NCBI GenBank assembly: GCA_003517725.1
Contig: DOZZ01000011.1
Location: 1 to 9,263, forward strand
DNA length: 9,263 bases
From: Bryobacterales bacterium
GTDB lineage: Bacteria > Acidobacteriota > Terriglobia > Bryobacterales > Bryobacteraceae
Reading direction: 5' to 3'
Shown here: positions 1-6,970 of the stretch, piece by piece
Layout of the letters: each line of letters begins with the position of its first letter
How positions within the stretch are numbered: the first letter of the stretch is position 1
The notes under the pieces: generated by a model
The model's input: only the letters and a program-made list of their open reading frames with translations
Told to the model about the DNA's origin: nothing
Databases searched by the model: none
Position numbers and translations under genes: made by a program

Positions 1-39
1 AACAAACACTTTTTCGCCGAGGGCAGTCAACTTCCGAAA

Positions 40-1287
40 CTACCCATCCACCAGCATCAGCTGAATATCCATCACATTAGTGCCGGTCGGCCCTGTCTTG
101 AGCAGATCACCGACAGCCTCAAGCAACGGATAAGCGTTATTCTCCTCAAGGTACTGACCAGCCGAAAAGCCCAGCTTCTCCGCGCGCCCCAGAGTCTCGC
201 CATCCACGATAGCTCCGGCCGCATCGGTAGGACCATCCGTGCCATCCGTGCCGGCGCTGAGGGCGACGATGTGGCGCGCGTCGGCCAAGGCGATGGCGGC
301 GGCCAACGCGAACTCCTGGTTGCGGCCGCCCTTCCCCTTGCCTCGCATCGTCACAGTCGGCTCGCCTCCGGAAATCAGGCACACCGGCCCGGTTGTCTGT
401 CGCGCCATCGCGGCGTACGCTGCGGCAACCTCACGCGCTTCGCCTTCGACCGAGTGTGAAACAATCACCGGGCGATATCCCAGTTGCGTGGCGCGCCGCG
501 CGGCGGCATCTAGCGCCTGACGATTGCTGCCCACGATCACGTTGCGAACTTTGAGGAATAACTCATCCCCAGGTTTCGGCGTCTCCGGGGCGTCCTGGCT
601 GAGGCGCCGCATCACCTCCGGCGGCGCTTCCAGTCCATATTTACGCAGCACCTGCCGCGCCTCGGCGAAAGTGGATGGATCGGGCGCGGTGGGTCCCGAG
701 CCAATGACGGCCAGATCGTCGCCAATCACGTCCGAGAGAATCAGGCTCAGCACGGCGGCCGGCGCGGCGGTGCGCGCCAGTTGTCCACCTTTGATCGCCG
801 ACAGGTGTTTACGGACCGCGTTGATCTCCTGAATCGGGGCGCCGCACTCGAGCAGCAGTTGCGTGGTGGTCTGCTTGTCGGCCAATGTCACGGGCGGAGC
901 GGGCAGCGGCAGCAGCGCGGACGCGCCTCCCGAAATGACGCACAACACCAAATCCTGCTCCGTGGCATCCCGGCACAGCGCTTCGATGCGGCGCGCCCCA
1001 GCCACGCCAGCTTCGTCTGGCACCGGGTGGCCGCACTCCGTGGTTTGGATACGCCGCAACGGCTGAGCGTGCCCATACTTTGTGTTAATCGCGCCGCCCG
1101 TGATGCGCCCGCCCAGTACGTCTTCAGCAGCGGACGCCATGGCCGCGGCCGCTTTGCCCGCGCCCACCAGCCAGATGTGTCGATACGCGGGATCGAGCCC
1201 GCGCAAGTGGCGCGCTACTGCATCGCGCGGATCCGCGCTGGCCAGCGCTGCCTCGAAAATTTCGCGCGCCGCCCCTCTTGCCCTCAC
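40..1287 (-). CDS. Glycerate 2-kinase (DUF4147/MOFRL family)
   Basis: 415-residue cytosolic kinase predicted to phosphorylate D-glycerate to 2-phosphoglycerate, feeding glyoxylate, serine or sugar-acid breakdown into lower glycolysis. The N-terminal domain carries GAGKA (42-46, with the likely catalytic Lys45), ISGGASAL (118-125), NAVRKHLSAIKGG (156-168) and LSDVIGDD (184-191). The C-terminal MOFRL domain carries SGGEPTV (306-312), GKGKGGRNQEFALA (317-330), AGTDGTDGPTDAAGA (345-359) and TGPTGTNVMD (398-407). Length and motif order match complete members of the family. The start is a GTG whose GTGA overlaps the aroK stop by 4 bases, so translation is probably coupled. It is the last gene of the SDR-aroK-kinase operon visible here. 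Family assignment is firm; the 2-kinase rather than 3-kinase specificity is inferred from family, and related members are annotated as hydroxypyruvate reductase (TtuD). Confidence 0.93.
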   Translation of the reverse strand: MRARGAAREIFEAALASADPRDAVARHLRGLDPAYRHIWLVGAGKAAAAMASAAEDVLGGRITGGAINTKYGHAQPLRRIQTTECGHPVPDEAGVAGARRIEALCRDATEQDLVLCVISGGASALLPLPAPPVTLADKQTTTQLLLECGAPIQEINAVRKHLSAIKGGQLARTAAPAAVLSLILSDVIGDDLAVIGSGPTAPDPSTFAEARQVLRKYGLEAPPEVMRRLSQDAPETPKPGDELFLKVRNVIVGSNRQALDAAARRATQLGYRPVIVSHSVEGEAREVAAAYAAMARQTTGPVCLISGGEPTVTMRGKGKGGRNQEFALAAAIALADARHIVALSAGTDGTDGPTDAAGAIVDGETLGRAEKLGFSAGQYLEENNAYPLLEAVGDLLKTGPTGTNVMDIQLMLVDG

Positions 1288-1814
1288 TTGAACAGCGGCA
1301 GTTCCAACAGCGCGGCTAAATTGTCTTCAGGCTCGGCCGCGCGGATCTCCAGACGGAAATCAGCCAGTTCGTACGCTTTGCGCCGCTCGCTATAGAGCAC
1401 GCGCAGAGCATCCAGATCGCGCGCCAGCGGGCGGTTACCGTTCAAACGAACGCGCGACGCGATGATGTCAAACGGGCAATCCAGCCAGATCGACACGCCA
1501 TTGTGCTCGAGCAGCGCATAATTGTCGGGTTGCACGAAGGCTCCGCCGCCGAGCGCCAGCACCGCCGGCTCACCGCGCTCCACTTTGCGAACGCAGGCGC
1601 GGATGGCTTCGGCCTCCAGCCGGCGGAATCCGGCTTCTCCGTGGACCTCAAAAATGTGGGCAATCGAGGCGTTCTGGGCCTTCTCAATATCCGCGTCAAG
1701 ATCGCAAAAGCGCCAGCCGATGCTATGCGCCAGCAGCCGCCCCAGCGTGGATTTTCCGCAGCCCATGAAACCGACCAGATAGATGCCGGGCGTGCGTTTG
1801 AGCTTCAGCAGCAT
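1284..1814 (-). CDS. aroK: Shikimate kinase
   Basis: 176-residue shikimate kinase, which transfers phosphate from ATP to the 3-hydroxyl of shikimate in the aromatic amino-acid pathway, in the cytosol. The P-loop is GFMGCGKST (15-23). The D-L-D at 38-40 fits the shikimate- and Mg-binding Asp pair. FRRLE (63-67) supplies the shikimate Arg, and the GGG loop is at 89-91. NRPL (127-130) supplies the lid Arg, and R138 before LY (140-141) matches the last substrate Arg. No expected active-site residue is missing. It lies 3 bases after the upstream SDR stop (TAA GCC ATG) and overlaps the glycerate kinase by 4 bases. There is only a distant G-rich stretch as a possible ribosome site, so it is probably translated by coupling to the SDR. 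No other aro gene is in the window. AroK and AroL cannot be told apart from sequence alone. Confidence 0.95.
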   Translation of the reverse strand: MLLKLKRTPGIYLVGFMGCGKSTLGRLLAHSIGWRFCDLDADIEKAQNASIAHIFEVHGEAGFRRLEAEAIRACVRKVERGEPAVLALGGGAFVQPDNYALLEHNGVSIWLDCPFDIIASRVRLNGNRPLARDLDALRVLYSERRKAYELADFRLEIRAAEPEDNLAALLELPLFK

Positions 1815-1817
1815 GGC

Positions 1818-2609
1818 TTATCGATGTCCCCCGCCCGCATTCATACGAATCAGGCGGGCCTCTACCAGGCTCGGAAACAACAGATGCAGCCCCGCGAAGC
1901 CGCGCCACCAGCCGGGCGTCACCACCGACCGCGAGCGTCGCTCGACGCCGCGCAGTATGTCGCGCGCGCACTGCTGGGCGCTGATCGCGAAGCGTTTGCC
2001 TTTAGCGATCTCGGGCGGCGGGTATGCCCCGATCGCGTGGTCCTGAAATTGAGTTTTAACATAGCCGGGGTACACCGCCATCACATGGATGCCATCGCGC
2101 GCGAGTTCCATGCGCAACCCGGCGGTGGCGGAGGATAGCGCGAACTTCGAAGCTGAATAGAGCGTCAACCAGGGTAGGGTCACTTTACCGGCAATAGAGC
2201 TGATATTTACGATAACGCCGGAGCGCTGCCGCCGCATCGCCGGCACGACGGCCTGGGCCAAAGCCAGCGGCGCGAAAAAGTTCACCTCGAACATGCGCCG
2301 CGTGTCTTCATCCCGCGCGGCGGATGGCGGCCAGTAAACTCCCACACCCGCGTTATTCACCAAGACATCCACGCGGCCGAATCGATCGAGCGTCCGCGCC
2401 ACCAGTTGTTCGCGCGTGGCGGCTAGCGTAATGTCGCCGTGTAGCAGCAGCGCATCCGGCAAATTCAGCGCCGCCAAACCGCTCTCGCTGCGCGCATTCA
2501 ACACCAGTTGCGCGCCGCGGGCGTCCAGCGCGCGAGCACACGCGGCGCCGATGCCACCCGACGCACCCGTGATTACCACCACCTGCCCTTGCCATGCAAA
2601 TGCGCCCAT
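1818..2609 (-). CDS. Classical short-chain dehydrogenase/reductase
   Basis: 263-residue NAD(P)-dependent oxidoreductase of the classical SDR family; substrate unknown. Visible elements are the Rossmann motif TGASGGIG (14-21), NNAG (85-88), and a complete tetrad of Asn110, Ser138, Tyr151 and Lys155 (NISS ... YSASK), followed by PGYVKT (181-186). The C-terminal tail after about residue 225 is basic and hydrophobic (SRSVVTPGWWRG, LHLLFP), as in SDRs that sit against membranes; that localisation is inference. I chose the ATG at 2609 because it lies just before the first beta strand and has a weak CAGG seven bases upstream. The frame is open back to 2741, but a longer protein would run across the Lon-domain gene's start and promoter. 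It is the first gene of the minus-strand operon, 3 bases ahead of aroK. It is enzymatically intact, unlike the other SDR at 5551-6387. Confidence 0.92.
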   Translation of the reverse strand: MGAFAWQGQVVVITGASGGIGAACARALDARGAQLVLNARSESGLAALNLPDALLLHGDITLAATREQLVARTLDRFGRVDVLVNNAGVGVYWPPSAARDEDTRRMFEVNFFAPLALAQAVVPAMRRQRSGVIVNISSIAGKVTLPWLTLYSASKFALSSATAGLRMELARDGIHVMAVYPGYVKTQFQDHAIGAYPPPEIAKGKRFAISAQQCARDILRGVERRSRSVVTPGWWRGFAGLHLLFPSLVEARLIRMNAGGGHR

Positions 2610-2634
2610 GCTTATACCTGCCGAAATCGCGAAA

Positions 2635-2664
2635 TTGCCGCCGCCGAGCGCAAAACGCAATAAT
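2635..2664 (+). promoter_or_regulatory. Probable leaderless promoter of the Lon-domain gene
   Basis: TTGCCG (2635-2640, 4 of 6 matches to TTGACA), an 18-base spacer and AATAAT (2659-2664, 5 of 6 matches to TATAAT) lie in the 61-base divergent gap. The hexamer ends six bases before the ATG at 2671, so transcription would begin at or next to the start codon. No Shine-Dalgarno is visible. This is read from consensus only. Confidence 0.5.
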
Positions 2665-2670
2665 ACTATC

Positions 2671-3297
2671 ATGTCGAAGTTGCTGCCCTTGTTCCCTCTG
2701 CAGCTGGTAGTTTTCCCCAGGACACAAGTGCCGCTGCACATCTTCGAAGAGCGCTACAAACTGATGGTTAGCGAGAGTATCGCGGCGGGCAGTGAGTTTG
2801 GCATCATGCTGGCCCAGGGCGAAGGCATCGTAAACGCGGGCTGCTCCGTCCGCGTGGAAGACGTCATCACACAGTATGAAGACGGACGCATGGATATTCT
2901 GACTACCGGCGCCCGCCGCTTCGAGATCGTCGATTTGAATCAGGACAAGGCTTATCTGCAGGGCCAGGTAAACTTTTTCGAAGATGACGCTGCCGACCTG
3001 GTACCGGCGTCGCTGCGCAAAGAAGCGTTGGCCGTGTTCCAGACCTGGATCGAGGGCCGCGGCTTCAAGAGCGCGGTCGACCCTGACGAGAGCGACGCAC
3101 AGCTCAGTTTTCAATTGGCGCAATCCGTGCAGGACCTGTCGTTTCAGAGCATGTTGCTGCGCGACCGTTCGGAGTTGAGCCGCCTGCAGCAATTGATCAC
3201 CTACTTCGAACAGCAGTTGCCGCGCGAACAACAGGTCACCCGCATGAAACATCTGGCTCCGATGAATGGCTTTGGCGCGAAGCCGGCGGACCTCTGA
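2671..3297 (+). CDS. Stand-alone Lon substrate-binding (LON) domain protein
   Basis: 208-residue protein consisting of the N-terminal substrate-recognition domain of Lon protease (PF02190 type) without the AAA ATPase or the Ser-Lys protease domain. Recognisable signatures are LPLFPL (5-10), VVFP (13-16), PLHIFEERY (21-29) and the GRMDILTTGARRFEI stretch (72-86). The C-terminal half (about 110-185) is a predicted helical bundle ending in LSRLQQLITYF. There is no signal peptide, so it is cytosolic. Stand-alone LON proteins are widespread; their role is poorly defined and is usually taken to be protein or peptide binding rather than proteolysis. The ATG at 2671 is preferred over upstream in-frame starts because it begins exactly at the conserved LPLFPL segment and sits six bases after a -10-like hexamer. 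It heads a three-gene run with tonB-like and HAD genes, the next gene starting 3 bases after its stop. Confidence 0.9.
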   Translation: MSKLLPLFPLQLVVFPRTQVPLHIFEERYKLMVSESIAAGSEFGIMLAQGEGIVNAGCSVRVEDVITQYEDGRMDILTTGARRFEIVDLNQDKAYLQGQVNFFEDDAADLVPASLRKEALAVFQTWIEGRGFKSAVDPDESDAQLSFQLAQSVQDLSFQSMLLRDRSELSRLQQLITYFEQQLPREQQVTRMKHLAPMNGFGAKPADL

Positions 3298-3300
3298 GGC

Positions 3301-4791
3301 ATGCTGTTTTCGGGCCAACCGGTACATAGCCGTCCGCGTCTCGCGCCAGTCAGCGTCTCCATCGCGTTTCACGCCCTGCTGCTGGGCCTTCTGATCGTGC
3401 GCGCGCACATGCCGACCAAACAGAAGAGCGCGTACCAGCAGTTGTTCGCCGGTAAAGAAACCAAACTGCTGTGGTATCGCTTCAAGGACAAACTGCCAGC
3501 CGTGCGGCCGGTGGTGCGCAGCGCGGACAAACGGCCGCCTAAGGCCGATGTGAAGCTGGCCCGGCAAAACCTGATCTCCGCTCCGAAGGACGCGCCCAAA
3601 GCCCGGCAAATGGTGTGGCAACCGGTGCCCGATCTGAAGTTCACGCCTGACGTGAAATCGGCCAACGTGCTGGCCGCGGCTCTGCCGGATGCTCCGCGCC
3701 CGCTGCGCCGCCTGTTCAGGCCCCCCGTATTGTCGCGCCCGCAGTCCGCCGCGCTGCCGGACTTGGCGCCGGCGCCGGAGCTGCGAGCCTCGGTGAAAAT
3801 GCCGGAAGATTTCCGCTTCAGCAAAGCTTATAAACCGTTCGTGGCGCCAACCGTGGTCCGCTCAGTTCCCAAGACTCTGGAGCAACCTCTGCCGCAAGCG
3901 CCGGACCTCGCGCCCGCCGCGCCCCAGACCGTAGCCGGGCTGCCGTCGAAATTCTCCGGCGCGCGCCGGCCCTTCGCCGCGCCGCCCGCCAGCTCCGGCA
4001 CGGGCCATGGCCGCGCACCCCAGGCACCGCCGGCCGCACCCATGCTGGCTGAAATGCACAATACGTGGACCGGAGCCATCGTGGGCCTGGATCCAGCCGA
4101 GAAGGTGGCCATCCCCAACGCTTCACGCCCGGCCCAGTTTTCCGGCGGCCCCGTGCTGCGCCCCGATGGCGGCGTGCCGGGTTCCAACACGGGCGCGGCT
4201 GTCACGGTTCCAGACCTCTACGTTTCGGGCTCCAAAGATAGGCAGCCCACCATCGTCGCGCGCACCACTTTGCCGCGCTTCCCTGCGTCGGTGACCTCCG
4301 ACGAAGCGCTGCACGGCGCCGGGCGTTACCTGACGGTCAAAGACATCGGGCATGCCAGCGGCACGCGCGTGGCGAATGCGCCCGATCCGCGCTTTGAAGG
4401 GCGCCACGTCTACACCATGGCCGTGCAGATGCCGAACATCACCAGCTACGTCGGCAGCTGGCTGATGTGGTATTCGGAGCGCGAATTTTCACGCTATCAG
4501 GAAGACCCGGTCAGCGCGCCCATGCCGGTCCACAAAGTGGACCCGAAGTACATTGCCACCGCGGCCGAAGAGCGCGTCGAAGGCACGGTGCGCGTGCTGT
4601 GCGTGGTGGACGCCGGCGGACACGTCACCCACGTGGAGCTGCTGCGCGGCATCGACGAGAGGCTCGACCGCAGCGCCGTGGACGCCTTCGCCAAATGGGA
4701 GTTCACGCCGGCCACCCGCAAAGGCACGCCCGTAGCCGTCGATCTGCTGGTGGAAATTCCCTTCCGCCTCGCGCCGCGGGCCCGCAAGTAG
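3301..4791 (+). CDS. TonB-like energy transducer with long Pro/Ala-rich spacer
   Basis: 496-residue envelope protein. A short basic N-terminus precedes one membrane segment (about 17-34). A long Pro/Ala/Arg-rich periplasmic spacer (about 35-340) follows, and a TonB C-terminal domain (about 405-491) ends the protein. The domain shows P-x-x-K-V-D-P-K-Y (408-416-like), EGTVRVLCVVDAGGHV (427-442), WEFTPATRKGTPVAV (466-480) and IPFRL (486-490). Such proteins pass proton-motive energy from ExbB/ExbD to outer-membrane receptors, but no exbB, exbD or receptor gene is here, so its partner is unknown. The spacer holds degenerate repeats anchored on PDL at 110, 153, 201 and 304. A segment at 370-394 (MPNITSYVGSW) precedes the TonB domain and is reminiscent of acidobacterial TonB paralogues. 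It begins 3 bases after the Lon-domain stop (TGA GGC ATG) and ends 3 bases before the HAD start. It is about twice the length of E. coli TonB (239 residues). Confidence 0.88.
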   Translation: MLFSGQPVHSRPRLAPVSVSIAFHALLLGLLIVRAHMPTKQKSAYQQLFAGKETKLLWYRFKDKLPAVRPVVRSADKRPPKADVKLARQNLISAPKDAPKARQMVWQPVPDLKFTPDVKSANVLAAALPDAPRPLRRLFRPPVLSRPQSAALPDLAPAPELRASVKMPEDFRFSKAYKPFVAPTVVRSVPKTLEQPLPQAPDLAPAAPQTVAGLPSKFSGARRPFAAPPASSGTGHGRAPQAPPAAPMLAEMHNTWTGAIVGLDPAEKVAIPNASRPAQFSGGPVLRPDGGVPGSNTGAAVTVPDLYVSGSKDRQPTIVARTTLPRFPASVTSDEALHGAGRYLTVKDIGHASGTRVANAPDPRFEGRHVYTMAVQMPNITSYVGSWLMWYSEREFSRYQEDPVSAPMPVHKVDPKYIATAAEERVEGTVRVLCVVDAGGHVTHVELLRGIDERLDRSAVDAFAKWEFTPATRKGTPVAVDLLVEIPFRLAPRARK

Positions 4792-4794
4792 CGC

Positions 4795-5493
4795 ATGCAA
4801 AGGCAGCACCTGATCTTCGACGCCGACGACACGCTGTGGGAGAACAACGTCTACTTCGAGCAGGCGTTCGAGCGCTTCTGCCAGTTCCTGGATCACTCGG
4901 CGCTGACGCCCGACGAAATTCGCGCGGCGCTTGACGAAATCGAAATCGTGAACAACAAAATTCACGGCTATGGCGCGCTCAATTTCGGACGCAATCTGGT
5001 GCAGTGTTTCGAGCAGTTAGCGGAGCGCGCGGTAGAGGACCATCACCGGCACCACGTCGCCTCGCTGGCGCACGGCATCTTCGATTGCCCCATGCAGTTG
5101 ATGCCCGGCGTGCGCGAGACCCTGGAAAAGTTGACCGCGCGGCATGAGCTGACGCTCTTCACCAAAGGCGCATGGGACGAGCAGAACCAGAAAATCGACC
5201 GTTCCGGCCTGCGCCCGCTGTTCGCGCACTGCGCGGTGGTCAAAGAGAAAAACGTCGAGGCCTATCGCACGCTGGCCGATGTCCGCGGCTTCGACCTGGA
5301 CCGCACCTGGATGATCGGCAACAGCCCGAAATCGGATATCAACCCCGCCCTGCGCGCCGGCTTGCGGGCGGTCTTCGTGCCGCACGAGCGCACCTGGACG
5401 CTGGAACGCGAAGACCTCCTCGAGAGCCTCGGCCGGCTGGTGCGCGTGCCGGCGTTTCGGGACCTCGCCAAACTTTTTGATGGGCAGGCCTGA
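4795..5493 (+). CDS. HAD-superfamily hydrolase
   Basis: 232-residue cytosolic phosphatase-like protein of the haloacid dehalogenase superfamily. Motif I is DADDT (9-13), giving the Asp9 nucleophile and Asp11 acid/base. Motif II is LFTKG with Thr123. The motif III Lys is Lys150 or Lys152 in VVKEKN. Motif IV is GNSPKSDI (175-182) with Asp181 and Asn176 where many relatives have Asp. A helical cap occupies roughly residues 18-100, inserted between motifs I and II as in C1-type HADs. All residues needed for phosphoryl transfer appear present, so it is probably a small-molecule phosphatase; substrate unknown. It starts 3 bases after the tonB-like stop (TAG CGC ATG) with no Shine-Dalgarno, so coupled translation is likely. 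After its stop comes a T6 run (5497-5502) without a clear hairpin, so termination of this operon is uncertain. Confidence 0.9.
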   Translation: MQRQHLIFDADDTLWENNVYFEQAFERFCQFLDHSALTPDEIRAALDEIEIVNNKIHGYGALNFGRNLVQCFEQLAERAVEDHHRHHVASLAHGIFDCPMQLMPGVRETLEKLTARHELTLFTKGAWDEQNQKIDRSGLRPLFAHCAVVKEKNVEAYRTLADVRGFDLDRTWMIGNSPKSDINPALRAGLRAVFVPHERTWTLEREDLLESLGRLVRVPAFRDLAKLFDGQA

Positions 5494-5538
5494 GGATTTT
5501 TTACAACGCCGCCTCACCCGTTGATCTCCGATCCCGCA

Positions 5539-5544
5539 TACAAT
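5539..5544 (+). promoter_or_regulatory. Probable -10 element for leaderless SDR gene
   Basis: TACAAT (5 of 6 matches to TATAAT) lies exactly six bases before an in-frame TTG at 5551. It falls in the 57-base gap after the HAD gene. No good -35 hexamer is seen at 16-18 bases upstream, which lowers confidence. It suggests the SDR has its own promoter and that the TTG at 5551 is the true start. Confidence 0.45.
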
Positions 5545-5550
5545 ACCGTT

Positions 5551-6387
5551 TTGTCCTCTTCAGGTCACGGACCTTTTCACGGTAGGTGCGTTCTGATTAC
5601 GGGGGCCAGCCGCGGTATCGGCAAGCGCCTCGCACTGGGCTTCGCGGCCGCCGGCGCCCGCGTCGGACTGCTGGCCCGCACCCAGGGCGCCTTGAACGCG
5701 GCCCAACTCGAGATCGAACAGGCCGGCGGGCAGGCCCTTCCGATCCGCGGCGACGTGCGCGAGCCCAAAGAGATGGAATCGGCCGCCGGGCGCATGATCT
5801 CTTCATTCGGAGGTTTGGACGTGCTGATCGCCGCCGCCGGCGTCCAGGGCCCGGTGGGGCCTTTCCTCGAAAGCCGCCTGCTGCAGTGGCGCGATACCTT
5901 CGATACCAACCTGCTGGGCGTGATGAATTGCTGCAAAGCCGTGATGCCCGGCATGATCGCGCGGCGATCCGGGAAGATCGTGGCTCTAATCGGCAACGGC
6001 ACGTCCAGCGGACGCCCCAATTTCGCGCCCTACGCGGCCGCCGGCGCCGCCGTCGCGCGTTTTGTCGAGTCCATTGCGGGCGAGGTGCACGAACATAACG
6101 TGCAGATCAATTGCTTCCACCCTGGTGGCGCCTACACCAGCATGACGGATGAAATTCTGCAGGCCGGCGACCGCGCCGGAGCGCAAGAGGTGGAGGAGGC
6201 CCAGCAGACCCGCATGACCGGCGGCATCGCGGCGGAGCGCCAGATTCAGTTCGCGCTGTTCCTAGGCTCCGAACGCTCCAATCACATCACCGGCAAGGCC
6301 ATTCACGTGCGCGACGACCTGAAAAAGCTGGAGCACGACAACATGCGCCCGGAATCCTTCACGCTGCGGCGGCTCTCGAAAGGCTAG
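5551..6387 (+). CDS. Degenerate SDR-family protein lacking catalytic Ser and Lys
   Basis: 278-residue SDR-fold protein (numbering from TTG 5551). The nucleotide-binding motif TGASRGIG (17-24) is intact and tetrad Asn120 is present. NNAG, however, is AAAG (94-97); the position 13 before the Tyr, where Ser is expected, is Gly148 (context ALIGNGT); and the Tyr-x-x-x-Lys reads YAAAG (161-165), so Lys is replaced by Gly. Only Asn and Tyr of the tetrad remain. The flanking PNFAPYAAAGAAVARF, the HPGGAYTSM segment and the ending TLRRL still resemble an SDR group whose active members have YAASKAAV. The frame is open and length is normal, so this is a full gene and not a decayed one. It may bind cofactor or ligand without classical reduction, or use other chemistry. 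No ATG precedes the Rossmann fold; TTG 5521 is an alternative start. It converges on the cytochrome gene with 3 bases between. Confidence 0.85.
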   Translation: MSSSGHGPFHGRCVLITGASRGIGKRLALGFAAAGARVGLLARTQGALNAAQLEIEQAGGQALPIRGDVREPKEMESAAGRMISSFGGLDVLIAAAGVQGPVGPFLESRLLQWRDTFDTNLLGVMNCCKAVMPGMIARRSGKIVALIGNGTSSGRPNFAPYAAAGAAVARFVESIAGEVHEHNVQINCFHPGGAYTSMTDEILQAGDRAGAQEVEEAQQTRMTGGIAAERQIQFALFLGSERSNHITGKAIHVRDDLKKLEHDNMRPESFTLRRLSKG

Positions 6388-6390
6388 CTC

Positions 6391-6909
6391 TTACCAGTTC
6401 GCCGGCTGCAGCGGCCGCTTCAATACTTCCGTCGCGCCAGCTGGCAGTTTATCCGCGTTAGCCAGCATCAAGCTCACCTGCCACATCTCGGTTTCGCTCA
6501 GCGAACCTTTAAATCCCGGCATCCCGGTGAGCCGGATGCCATTAGCCGCCTTCCAGTAGGTTTCACCTGGCGGATCGTCGGCAACTTTGCTGACGAAAAG
6601 CTGCGGCGGCTCCGGGTACATGCCTTTGGCGATCGCGCTCTTATCCTGATCCGGCAGCCCGTGGCACACCGCGCAATTCTTGCGGTAAACATGCGCGCCA
6701 GCGATGTACGTGCTGTCGTTCGCCGCGATAGGCGCCTTTCCCGGCGCGTCTTTGGCGAGGCGGGCGCTTAGACCCATTTTCGCCAGCATCGCTTCGAAAG
6801 GCATTGGAGCCGATGCTGTCGCGACCGGCACAAAACCCATCTTAAAATACAGATAGCCCGCACCCGCAATCAAAACAATCGCCGTAAAAAATCCAGCTAG
6901 AAACCGCAT
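6391..6909 (-). CDS. Membrane-anchored mono-haem cytochrome c
   Basis: 172-residue electron carrier. An uncleaved-looking signal anchor (about 5-22) puts the rest in the periplasm. Haem attachment is CAVCH (79-83), where Cys79 and Cys82 form thioethers and His83 is the proximal ligand. Met130 in IRLTGMPGF is the expected sixth ligand. The region before the haem site (about 25-70) is Ala/Pro-rich linker, and the C-terminal helix runs about 138-155 (SETEMWQVSLMLANADKL). This is class I cytochrome c architecture (cytochrome_CBB3/PF13442 style). Redox partners are not encoded nearby, so its pathway is unknown. It stands alone: divergent from the ThuA gene across 61 bases and convergent with the degenerate SDR, 3 bases apart. 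The ATG at 6909 begins directly at the hydrophobic anchor (MRFLAGFF). Confidence 0.92.
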   Translation of the reverse strand: MRFLAGFFTAIVLIAGAGYLYFKMGFVPVATASAPMPFEAMLAKMGLSARLAKDAPGKAPIAANDSTYIAGAHVYRKNCAVCHGLPDQDKSAIAKGMYPEPPQLFVSKVADDPPGETYWKAANGIRLTGMPGFKGSLSETEMWQVSLMLANADKLPAGATEVLKRPLQPANW

Positions 6910-6924
6910 GTGGCGCCGGAGCCA

Positions 6925-6930
6925 ATCTTA
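6925..6930 (-). promoter_or_regulatory. Possible -10 element for the cytochrome c gene
   Basis: On the minus strand TAAGAT lies 15 bases before the ATG, which would give a leader of only about 8 bases. The -35 region is poor. Position in the short divergent gap is the main support. Confidence 0.3.
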
Positions 6931-6958
6931 ACACCTCGCCTCCGCGCCCCGAATCGCA

Positions 6959-6964
6959 TAGAAT
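6959..6964 (+). promoter_or_regulatory. Probable -10 element for leaderless ThuA-domain gene
   Basis: TAGAAT (5 of 6 matches to TATAAT) is separated from the ATG at 6971 by exactly six bases (GCCCCC), which contain no ribosome site. TTAACA at 6928-6933 resembles a -35 but is 25 bases away, too far to pair normally. Position again predicts a transcript starting at the start codon. Confidence 0.45.
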
Positions 6965-6970
6965 GCCCCC

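Noticed and set aside
1..30. Possible start of another minus-strand gene (TTG at 30) after the glycerate kinase
   Set aside because: Only ten codons are visible before the window edge, with no ribosome site or recognisable sequence.
2610..2741. N-terminal extension of the first SDR
   Set aside because: The frame is open, but it would cover the Lon-domain promoter and start. The extension is not part of the SDR fold, and the ATG at 2609 sits correctly before the first strand.
2353..3621. 422-codon minus-strand frame opposite the Lon-domain and TonB-like genes
   Set aside because: It overlaps three well-supported genes and has low-complexity Arg/Gln/His-rich translation with no recognisable motif.
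3700..4030. Possible frameshift or non-coding low-complexity stretch in the TonB-like gene
   Set aside because: Pro/Ala-rich spacer is normal for TonB proteins, and the frame is continuous from the membrane segment to the TonB domain.
5484..5503. Rho-independent terminator after the HAD gene
   Set aside because: There is a T6 run and a CAGGCCTG palindrome, but the palindrome has no loop and no stable stem directly precedes the T-run.
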